Shown here in pieces: positions 7,043 to 12,579 of a stretch of 13,900 bases of DNA. This DNA is from JBLNBU01 sp050260215 (GTDB lineage Bacteria > Pseudomonadota > Alphaproteobacteria > Rhodospirillales > Magnetospirillaceae): positions 1 through 13,900 of the forward strand of contig JBLNBU010000099.1 of assembly GCA_050260215.1 (NCBI GenBank), read 5' to 3'. The notes beneath the pieces were generated by a model that had not been told where the DNA came from, did not search any database, and worked only from the letters and a program-made list of their open reading frames with translations. The translations under genes were made by a program, and so were the position numbers. Numbering within the stretch: the first letter of the stretch is position 1; each line of letters starts with the position of its first letter.

Positions 7043-7753
7043 TTACGGTCGCCGTGGCGGCGTTCTTGCCTTCAAGTCCTCGGCGGCCTTGGCCTGACGA
7101 TCACGCTGTAATGGTGCAATGTAAATCTGGTGCAGCAGCGACTCGGTGATGTCGAGCAGGGTGAAAACGTCCTCCTGCGCCGGATTGTAGCCTCGGTGTG
7201 CGGCAGCGCTCCCAGCGTCAAAAGCGGCGTAAATGACCTCTACCTGGGTTTCTGTGATGAGGCCCTGTCCGCAAAGGCGGCGAAGTTTTGCTCTGAAATC
7301 TCCGCTGTCGCCAGCTTTCGAGGTGACCACGAAATCGACGATAGCCCTGGTGCCCATCGCGGCCAAGGAGAAGGCTTTTAGCCCAATGGCGGAGTAGACG
7401 TCCTGGTGCAGTTTGGAAACCCAGAGGTCGCCGATGTTGTAGCAGATGTAGCCGTCCACGCCCCATTCCGGCATCTTCCGGGGCGGCGCGGGTGGATACA
7501 GGTCGCGGTGAATGGTCGGTACTGGGCCGCTCTCGTCCCAGTCGAAATCTTCAGAAAACCAGTGATTGTGGGCAAAGGTGATGGTGCGACAACCGCCGCA
7601 TTCCAAGATTGCCCATGTGTCGCCACCATAGACCGGGGCGTGTTCATCGTCCCAAGTGCGCGTTGTTTCTGCGACGACAGAATGGTGTCTATCGCCGCCA
7701 CACTGACGGCAATATGAGAGAAGCTCCTTTTTGACCGGCCCTTGATCCCCCAT
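7043..7753 (-). CDS. DUF4145 domain protein with N-terminal zinc ribbon
   Basis: The 236-residue product begins with a probable zinc ribbon, CRQC at 15-18 and CGGC at 52-55, followed by WFSEDFDWDESG. Residues about 120-215 form the helical DUF4145 part: A-rich helices with GTRAIVDFVV, KLRRLCGQGLI and the AAHRGYNP segment. The tail is basic (KARTPPRRP). DUF4145 proteins are frequently found near restriction-modification and other defence genes, sometimes fused to nucleases or helicases, but no enzymatic activity is established for the domain alone. It begins 8 bp after the DUF3037 stop with a modest AGAGG site, so it is probably the third gene of the HipA-like operon. A function as sensor or adaptor for that module is inference. 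Confidence 0.75.
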   Translation of the reverse strand: MGDQGPVKKELLSYCRQCGGDRHHSVVAETTRTWDDEHAPVYGGDTWAILECGGCRTITFAHNHWFSEDFDWDESGPVPTIHRDLYPPAPPRKMPEWGVDGYICYNIGDLWVSKLHQDVYSAIGLKAFSLAAMGTRAIVDFVVTSKAGDSGDFRAKLRRLCGQGLITETQVEVIYAAFDAGSAAAHRGYNPAQEDVFTLLDITESLLHQIYIAPLQRDRQAKAAEDLKARTPPRRP

Positions 7754-7761
7754 TGCGGCCT

Positions 7762-8643
7762 CTAGATCAGGGGAACTCCCACCATCACCTGCTGTCTGAC
7801 TCGGCGACGTGTGGGCAATGGGGTGGCAAGCTGCGCTAGGGAGGAGACGAAGCGCCCCCGGTCATTGTCGCTGGCCCAGTTGATGAGTTCGCAGCCCTGG
7901 CTCATGGCGGCATCGAGCGCTGACTTGGCGTGCCGTTCTGTGTAAGCGGACGCGCTGTAAACCAGACGTGCCTTGGTTTGCTGCTTCCCAAACCTCAGAC
8001 GAGCACTTTCGAGCGTGAGGGAGGAAATCCCGATTTCCCCGATAGCCTTGCGGAGAGAGTCGTCGTCGCGCGAAACATCGACTGTCTCGACGACGTGGTA
8101 CACCCCGTTTTTGAGCACGAGATCGGCGACCAATCCTTCGCCAACCTCGAAGCGAGGAAGAATGCGGTGGTCTTCCAATGTTTCACCCTTACGGGCCATC
8201 ACGCGCTCCTGCTGGAACGCCTTTTTCACCTGCGTCAGGAGGCGAGAACGCTTTTCCCGGAGGCGTTTTGGCTGAGGTTCCGGCTCAACCAAGTCCCGGA
8301 GAATGGCCTCCAACCGTTCCTCATATAGCGCGGGGGTGGCGTCCACTTTGCCAAGCCCCGACAGCGATAGAAGGCCAATGCGCGAAAGCATGCGGTGACG
8401 AGAAACCACGTCTTGGCAACCGGACTCGCGCGCAAAGTGGTCGATGGCCGAGAACTGGCCGATGACGTCCTGAAGGGTCTGCTGGTCGAGCGCGGCAGAA
8501 ATGGCTCGCACCTTCTCAAGGCGACGGGTAAGCCGAATGTCGAGGCCATCAGGCTTGAATACGAGCGCTCCGATGTTCAACCGCTCATCGCGCGCATCGC
8601 CCGGTGCGAGCCGAATAACGGCAAAATCATAGAAGTGAGCCAT
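7762..8643 (-). CDS. DUF3037 family protein, partner of HipA-like kinase
   Basis: The 293-residue product begins MAHFYDFAVIRLAP, then DERLNIGALVFKPDG, which is the recognisable N-terminal signature of DUF3037. The middle (about 120-160) is a strongly charged helical stretch. The C-terminal half contains a mixed alpha/beta segment and ends in a basic region (LPTRRRVRQQVMVGVPLI). The ATG at 8643 is chosen over an in-frame GTG at 8658 because GAGGGG sits about 8 bp upstream of it. The gene start overlaps the end of the HipA-like kinase gene by 17 bp, and the stop is 8 bp before the DUF4145 gene. DUF3037 genes commonly neighbour HipA_2-type kinases, so it may be the kinase's partner, antitoxin or substrate; the mechanism is unknown to me. 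Confidence 0.8.
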   Translation of the reverse strand: MAHFYDFAVIRLAPGDARDERLNIGALVFKPDGLDIRLTRRLEKVRAISAALDQQTLQDVIGQFSAIDHFARESGCQDVVSRHRMLSRIGLLSLSGLGKVDATPALYEERLEAILRDLVEPEPQPKRLREKRSRLLTQVKKAFQQERVMARKGETLEDHRILPRFEVGEGLVADLVLKNGVYHVVETVDVSRDDDSLRKAIGEIGISSLTLESARLRFGKQQTKARLVYSASAYTERHAKSALDAAMSQGCELINWASDNDRGRFVSSLAQLATPLPTRRRVRQQVMVGVPLI

Positions 8644-9514
8644 CTCGCAACCCCTCACGCAATTCAGCGAGCCGATCTATGCGGCCTTGTCCCGACCACC
8701 ACGCAAGGAGGTCGGTCCTCAATTGCTCAGCCAGCCAGTCTCCCGGCATTTCGTTAATAAACCTTTCCACCGTCGCGGTGGGTAGCGTCTCCAAGCGGGT
8801 GATTACACCTTCGGCGGCGGCCAAGTCCCATCCGTGGAACTGACGCAGTATCGCCCCGAGTTGGCGCGTGGCCGTTTGCGGGTGGACGAAACCAGCCAGC
8901 GGCCAATTCCAGAACAAGCTCCGGCTGAAGTCGAAGGCCACCGGACGCAGCGCGCCCGACTCCACGGTGAACATATAGTTGTTCAGGTGCCGGTCGTCAT
9001 TGTTGAACGCCATGTCGAAGGCGTACAGCGCCGAGAGGCTCGTTCTCAGCGGAAGGGCATTCTTCGGCTGATCGGGGTGACCGCCTGGAGTTAGGAGGTG
9101 TTTATGGCTCTCCGCTTGCGCAGCTACGCCAGCGAGCCGACGTGAGCCGAAGACGAGAGCGCCATCGGGCATTTCCAGGAAGCAGGGGCGCGCGGCGATG
9201 AAGCCAACCGCCTCTGCAATGTTGGTGCAAAGCCATTCGCTCGCCCGAACAGGGCGTTCGTGCGCGTCGTTCTTGAGAACGTAGCGTCCTCCGTCGTCGG
9301 CCTCGCCTTCACCTATGGTGTCGGCTGTCGGATCGGCCTGGGGTGCGAGGTAAAGCACCTTGCGGGGGAAGATTTCCCCCTGGGCGCTAGCGGGCGAGGG
9401 CGGGTTGTCCGCCAATGCTCCAAATTGCGCTGCACCTTGATCTGGCCGCGATGCTGTCCCCTCTGACATACCGCACCGTGCATGTGGAGTTCTTGGCATG
9501 TCGCCAACGGCCAT
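8627..9514 (-). CDS. HipA-like (HipA_2 type) Ser/Thr kinase
   Basis: The 295-residue reading frame carries a compact HipA-related kinase. RYVLK (K81) is the ATP-binding lysine. NNDDRHLNN at 171-179 is the catalytic loop, probably with D174 as base and N179 as metal ligand. VAFDFSRSL at 193-201 with D195 is the DFG-equivalent. It is shorter than full HipA (about 440 aa) and lacks its N-terminal subdomain, as in the HipA_2 family. The start is uncertain: ATGs at 9514, 9499 and 9469 are all in frame, none has a good ribosome site, and the domain begins only near residue 48. It is the first gene of a cluster with DUF3037 (17-bp overlap) and DUF4145. Kinases of this class phosphorylate proteins such as tRNA synthetases in persistence systems; the target here is unknown. 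Confidence 0.82.
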   Translation of the reverse strand: MAVGDMPRTPHARCGMSEGTASRPDQGAAQFGALADNPPSPASAQGEIFPRKVLYLAPQADPTADTIGEGEADDGGRYVLKNDAHERPVRASEWLCTNIAEAVGFIAARPCFLEMPDGALVFGSRRLAGVAAQAESHKHLLTPGGHPDQPKNALPLRTSLSALYAFDMAFNNDDRHLNNYMFTVESGALRPVAFDFSRSLFWNWPLAGFVHPQTATRQLGAILRQFHGWDLAAAEGVITRLETLPTATVERFINEMPGDWLAEQLRTDLLAWWSGQGRIDRLAELREGLRDGSLL

Positions 9515-9597
9515 AAGCTACCGTAAATTGTGATGCCGTCAATGCCGTCGCGGTTGGCGGCGGAGGGGCAGGGTTGCCTATTTCGCATCGAGCGGAA

Positions 9598-9627
9598 TTG
9601 ATGTAAATTTCGTTCGTTGCGTTATCT
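9598..9627 (+). promoter_or_regulatory. weak candidate promoter for the 9642 gene
   Basis: TTGATG (9598-9603) and GTTATC or TTATCT (around 9621-9627) are spaced 17-18 bp on the plus strand. They would place the transcription start just before the ATG at 9642. The match is moderate. The same 127-bp gap (9515-9641) must also serve the divergent HipA-like operon, for which I see only a poor match close to its first ATG. Confidence 0.25.
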
Positions 9628-9641
9628 GGTGGGTGTCCCGA

Positions 9642-10196
9642 ATGAAAATCGACGACTTCGATGCGGAATGGTACTCGCAGGCCCTTGCCGACAATGGGTT
9701 TAGCGTGGAAAGCCCGCCGTCTATCGCTCAGTTGATGGGGCTGACGTTCCAGCAGGCAAAGCGAATTTCGGATTACGGAACGGCTTTTCCTCCCAAGGAG
9801 GCCATGGGCAAGCGAGAGCGTCGTCGTTTGGTCGTGCGTAAGCGACTGGTGGGCATCCGCTCGGAGGTCAAGCGCAAGGAGATCATCGCGGGCTTTTTGG
9901 CAGAGTTCAGCGATCCGGTGGAGCGGGCCATCGCTGAGGCTTCTGTTCGGGATGTCGAGGAGGAGCGCGGTAAGCGGGGGCGCAAGCCAAAGGGCCTTCG
10001 AGCGAGCACGGCCTCGGGGAGGGCGAGGGAGAGCCGGAAGAGGAAGGAAGAGGAACTCCGGGAAGCCATTAACTGGCTTCGTTCCAGGTTGCCGACGGCT
10101 CAACGCAAGGAGTTCAGGGAACTATTTCCGAAGGTTGCGGAATTTGCAAATGGCGGTCCGCGTTCCGCAGCTAGTCCTGGCTCGACCGAGTTCTAA
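9642..10196 (+). CDS. hypothetical basic helical protein
   Basis: The 184-residue product is unrecognised. Residues 1-55 look like a small folded part (DDFDAEWYSQALADNGF, SIAQLMGLTFQQAKRI, which could be an HTH-like helix pair). Residues 55-150 are very rich in Arg/Lys/Glu and helical, with an AT-hook-like RGKRGRKPKG, and the tail is helical again. The ATG at 9642 is preferred over an in-frame GTG three codons upstream; neither has a strong ribosome site. It is one of two plus-strand protein genes in the accessory region, divergent from the HipA-like operon and convergent with the xre gene, whose 3' end it overlaps by 26 bp. The long minus-strand frame on the same DNA is Pro/Arg/Leu-rich and looks like shadow. 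DNA binding is a guess from charge. Confidence 0.6.
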   Translation: MKIDDFDAEWYSQALADNGFSVESPPSIAQLMGLTFQQAKRISDYGTAFPPKEAMGKRERRRLVVRKRLVGIRSEVKRKEIIAGFLAEFSDPVERAIAEASVRDVEEERGKRGRKPKGLRASTASGRARESRKRKEEELREAINWLRSRLPTAQRKEFRELFPKVAEFANGGPRSAASPGSTEF

Positions 10197-10503
10197 GGAT
10201 GGTGTCGAGCAACGCCATGGCCAGTTCTTCGTCTGCCGGGGTGAGTGCCTCCAGGATATGGGCGATCCTCTCCCGCTGCCCCTCGGTTGCCTCGGCGAAA
10301 AAATAGGAGACCGGAACGCGCAGGGCACTGGCGATGGCTGCCAGTTGCGGAATGCTCGGCCAATTCTCTGACCGTTCAATGTGCGACAGCATCTGAGCCG
10401 ACACACCGGCCATCTCCCCTAGTTGAGCTTGGGTAAGCCCGGCGCGAGCGCGCAGGGTGCGTAGGCGCGCGGCGATGCTGTCGAGAAGTGCGGCGTCGGA
10501 CAT
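10171..10503 (-). CDS. small XRE family HTH transcriptional regulator
   Basis: The 110-residue product has a classical XRE helix-turn-helix at about residues 10-68: RLRTLRARAGLTQAQLGEMA, then GVSAQMLSHIERSENWPS and LAAIASALRVPVSYFF. A short helical C-terminal part follows, probably for dimerisation. The frame stays open upstream to a TTG at 10539, but I choose the ATG at 10503, where the usual domain begins; no clear ribosome site precedes either. It is transcribed divergently from the gene at 10606 across about 100 bp containing an inverted repeat, so it likely regulates that gene and itself. Its 3' end overlaps the convergent 9642 gene by 26 bp. Confidence 0.9.
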   Translation of the reverse strand: MSDAALLDSIAARLRTLRARAGLTQAQLGEMAGVSAQMLSHIERSENWPSIPQLAAIASALRVPVSYFFAEATEGQRERIAHILEALTPADEELAMALLDTILRTRSSQD

Positions 10504-10543
10504 GGGGCGCAGTGTCGCCCGGCAAAGGAAACAGGGCAATCAA

Positions 10544-10571
10544 GCCGTACTTTATTTTTTTCTCGTGCGGC
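10544..10571. promoter_or_regulatory. imperfect inverted repeat in the divergent xre promoter region
   Basis: GCCGTAC (10544-10550) and GTGCGGC (10565-10571) pair at 6 of 7 positions around a T-rich 14-bp centre. The position between the divergent xre gene and the exonuclease-like gene suits an XRE operator. No convincing -35/-10 pair was found on either strand, so this remains a weak call. Confidence 0.3.
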
Positions 10572-10605
10572 GATAGTCTCCTGCAAACATTCCATGGAGA
10601 TCGGC

Positions 10606-11307
10606 ATGCTCGCGCATGGACCAGGGGACGCTCGTGCTGACGTGATTATCCTTGCTGCCGCCATCGGGGCGGACGGTCTCGGTCCTCGTCAGTGGGGGTG
10701 TTCACGACCGGAGCCTGGGGGGAATGCTCGTGTCCAGGCGGTCACGATCCTAGAAGCGCAAGTCCGCCGCGAAGCCGGGGTTATTTCCGCAGAGGCGTTC
10801 CGCACGCACTCGTTCAGCACAGCGCTGGCGAACGGCATGGATCAGGATGCCCCTCAAGCAGAGCGGCGGGTACTGGAGCAGATCACCGACCTGCTGAAGG
10901 ATCGGTCAGGGCTTCTTGTCACCGTGGGGGGCCATGAACTCGATCTGCCTGAGATCAGACTGGGGTGCTACCGCCACCTGCTGCCGGTGCCTCACCTGAT
11001 CGGCGCGACGAATCGAGGCATTGACCTCTGCGAGGTCCTGAGCGTTCCGAGCTACGAGTGGCTGTGGGCGGCGCTCACCGGGAGACGCGAAGCTGCACTC
11101 GAACGCGCGCATGAGCATGCCGAGTCGAAGGCGTTCGTCGGGTATCTCTGGCTGCTCCGCTACATGGTGGCCAACCGGATCGCCAGCCAGCACGAATACG
11201 AGCGGTCGCTGGCGCACTTTGTCAGCGAACTGGTTCAGCCATACTGGGAAACCAGCCTGAACCTCCAGGAGAGACTGGGCGGGCTGTTCACTGTTAAGGC
11301 TGCTTGA
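10606..11307 (+). CDS. degenerate PolB-type 3'-5' exonuclease-like protein
   Basis: Read from the ATG at 10606 the product has 233 residues. That start has GGAG 7 bp upstream; an in-frame ATG at 10594 adds four residues but lacks a ribosome site. Residue numbers here are from 10594. The segment LLVTVGGHELDLPEIRLGC (107-125) resembles the exonuclease II motif of predicted PolB-like exonucleases (usual form LVxFNGxxFDxP), keeping D117. GIDLCEVLS (142-150) resembles the following HxDL motif with D144. ERAHEHAESKAFVGYLWLLRY (170-190) aligns with the usual YCxxDVxxTYLxxLR, but the catalytic Asp is Lys and the Thr is Gly. Motif I (DxE) is not visible. It may be an inactive structural relative. The assignment is by eye only. 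It is divergent from xre and ends 8 bp before the tRNA-Thr 3' end. Confidence 0.5.
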   Translation: MLAHGPGDARADVIILAAAIGADGLGPRQWGCSRPEPGGNARVQAVTILEAQVRREAGVISAEAFRTHSFSTALANGMDQDAPQAERRVLEQITDLLKDRSGLLVTVGGHELDLPEIRLGCYRHLLPVPHLIGATNRGIDLCEVLSVPSYEWLWAALTGRREAALERAHEHAESKAFVGYLWLLRYMVANRIASQHEYERSLAHFVSELVQPYWETSLNLQERLGGLFTVKAA

Positions 11308-11315
11308 TGTTGGTG

Positions 11316-11604
11316 TGGTGCCGGGTGTCAGACTCGAACTGACGACCTACCGCTTACCGTCCCACTTCGGCTTTCGCCGCCTCGCGTTCGTGGGCTGGAC
11401 TATCCCTTCACCATGGCCGCTGAGGCTTTAGGTGCCGCCCGTCTAGTCTCTACACCTTCCCCTCGCGGGGCTTGGCTCGGGATCGGCATGGCCTCGGCAG
11501 GAGGCTGTAGCTTTCCCCGAATTTGGGCGGTTCTACTCTCGGGGTTTCCCCCAAGGCACTCGTACTGTTCAAGGCGGTTGCTCTACCAACTGAGCTAACC
11601 CGGC
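11316..11604 (-). tRNA. tRNA-Thr(UGU) interrupted by a group I intron
   Basis: The 5' exon (11604-11571, 34 nt) gives acceptor strand GCCGGGT, a D-arm with GCTC/GAGC, and ACCGC of the anticodon stem followed by CTT. The 3' exon (11357-11316, 42 nt) gives GTAA, GCGGT, the variable loop, a T-arm GTCAG/CTGAC with loop TTCGAGT, acceptor strand ACCCGGC, discriminator A and encoded CCA. Joined, they form a perfect 76-nt cloverleaf with anticodon loop CTTGTAA, so anticodon UGU (Thr, codon ACA). G1-C72, C2-G71, G35 and U36 fit threonine identity. The intron falls between U34 and G35. Standard tRNA searches can miss or misplace it because of the 213-nt insertion. Confidence 0.93.
11358..11570 (-). ncRNA. 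group I self-splicing intron (small IC3-like type) in tRNA-Thr
   Basis: The intron is 213 nt, follows a U (U34) and ends in G, as group I splicing requires. P1 can form as CUUG (three exon bases plus intron G1) with CGAG, placing a U-G wobble at the splice site. P2 is a hairpin with a GAAA loop (11538-11557). The core elements are clear on the minus strand: AAATTCGGGGAAAGC (11524-11510), GAGCCAAGC (11478-11470), GTAGAGACTAGAC (11453-11441) and GGATAGTCC (11405-11397), the last two giving P7. P9 is CCCAC/GTGGG (11394-11361) with an inner GAAA-capped hairpin. These match, from memory, the Azoarcus tRNA-Ile intron core. No homing endonuclease gene fits; the short plus-strand frame over it is not a gene. 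Confidence 0.92.
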
Positions 11605-11686
11605 ACAAATCCCTATCTCACACGCAGGTTACGCGGCGTCAAGCCGCTCCATCCTGCGTCGTCATCCACCGGCTCCTGGCAGGATC

Positions 11687-11736
11687 ATACGAGTATGCAT
11701 ACTAGGGCTAAGTCCTTGATACATACACACTCGTAT
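11687..11736. repeat. long imperfect inverted repeat beside the tRNA fragment
   Basis: ATACGAGTATGCAT (11687-11700) and ATACACACTCGTAT (11723-11736) pair over 14 bp as RNA with two G-U pairs; the outer 8 bp (ATACGAGT/ACTCGTAT) are perfect. The loop is 22 nt. There is no T-run after either side, so a simple intrinsic terminator is unlikely. The stretch 11605-11686 between this and the tRNA-Thr gene shows no gene. Confidence 0.6.
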
Positions 11737-11758
11737 CCCTTAAACTGGGACTCCTGGG

Positions 11759-11791
11759 AATCAGGTGCTCTACCAGCTGAGCTAAACCGGC
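11759..11791 (-). pseudogene. 5' half of a tRNA (positions 1-33), 3' half missing
   Basis: The minus strand reads acceptor GCCGGTT, TA, a perfect D-arm (GCTC...GAGC), A26, then CCTGA and TT, which fits positions 1-33 of a tRNA, probably a Thr-like isoacceptor by similarity. After that the sequence no longer pairs: no TCAGG anticodon strand, no T-arm ending in AACCGGC and no CCA follow within the next 150 bases. It is thus a fragment broken in the anticodon loop. It starts 26 bp after the DUF1194 stop. A tRNA with a distant 3' half cannot be excluded, but none is visible before the intact tRNA-Thr gene. Confidence 0.6.
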
Positions 11792-11817
11792 TTCGACGGG
11801 CGAAGGTAGTGGTTTCG

Positions 11818-12501
11818 TCAGCGCCCTGCAAGCCGGTCCGGGGGCGGGGCGCCGCTGATTTCCACGGCGATCTTGTCGATCACCGAGACGCCGAAGGCCT
11901 CGAAGTCGTCGGCGCGCGCCAGGAAGGCGCGGGGGCCGCCGATCACCTGGTCGTGGTAGAAGGCGACCACCTTCTTCTCGCCGCCGATGGGCAGGCCGTT
12001 GACGGTCATCCCGTCGGCCACCGCCAGGTCGCGGGCGCTTGTCGTGTCGCCCTGCTGGTTGTCGATGCCGTCGCCCGAGACGTCGAGGACGCGGCGGACC
12101 GGCTCGATGCCCTCGGCCGGGAACAACGAATGGCCGAACAAAATCGCGCTGGCCACCGCGGTCATGCCGTTGCCGTCGTGGCGGGTCACATGGGCGATGG
12201 CATCGGCGAAGGCCCGCGAATCCTCGGCCGAGCGGATGATCGTCCACGGCACCATCACCTCGGCCGAGCCGTCCCATTCCACATAGATCACCGCCACCCG
12301 CCCCAGCGGGCCCGAGCGCACCGCGTCGATCACCCGCGAACTGGCGAAGGCCTCGGCATAGCCGCGTTTCTGCAGGGTGTATTCGTGGTCGTCGATGCTG
12401 AACGACACGTCGGCCAGCAGCACCAGGGCCATGTCGACCTCTTCGGCCGCGGCGGGAAGGGCCAGCAGGCAGGCCAGCAGGGCGGCCGGGATCCATCGCA
12501 T
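11818..12501 (-). CDS. DUF1194 family secreted protein with von Willebrand A-like fold
   Basis: The 227-residue product begins with a signal peptide (MRWIPAALLACLLALPAAAEE, cleavage probably after AAA near residue 19), so it should be periplasmic. The mature part matches the alphaproteobacterial DUF1194 family: DVSFSID (28-37 region) is a DxSxS metal-site motif, MTAVASAI supplies the later Thr, and VSGDGIDN the Asp, together a MIDAS-like set of a von Willebrand A domain. No ligand is known to me. The ATG at 12501 has no clear ribosome site, but the signal peptide fixes it. It is 78 bp downstream of gcvPB, same strand, in G+C-rich DNA typical of the core chromosome; a functional link with glycine cleavage is not evident. 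Confidence 0.88.
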   Translation of the reverse strand: MRWIPAALLACLLALPAAAEEVDMALVLLADVSFSIDDHEYTLQKRGYAEAFASSRVIDAVRSGPLGRVAVIYVEWDGSAEVMVPWTIIRSAEDSRAFADAIAHVTRHDGNGMTAVASAILFGHSLFPAEGIEPVRRVLDVSGDGIDNQQGDTTSARDLAVADGMTVNGLPIGGEKKVVAFYHDQVIGGPRAFLARADDFEAFGVSVIDKIAVEISGAPPPDRLAGR

Positions 12502-12579
12502 GGACCGAAAGATCGGAAGTCCATACGGGGATCGTCAGTGGCCGGATGGGGACGCGGAAGGCGAAGGGTCGACCGCCCC

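Noticed and set aside
9533..9549. Two tandem copies of ATGCCGTC before the HipA-like gene
   Set aside because: Only 8 bp with a 9-bp period, and no third copy; too little to call an operator.
9387..10103. Long minus-strand frame opposite the 9642 gene
   Set aside because: Its product is rich in Pro, Arg and Leu with no domain pattern, crosses the HipA-like start region, and the plus-strand frame has a more protein-like composition.
11413..11598. Possible small protein or homing endonuclease inside the intron
   Set aside because: The frame is on the plus strand, opposite to the intron, lacks any endonuclease motif, and covers conserved ribozyme core elements.
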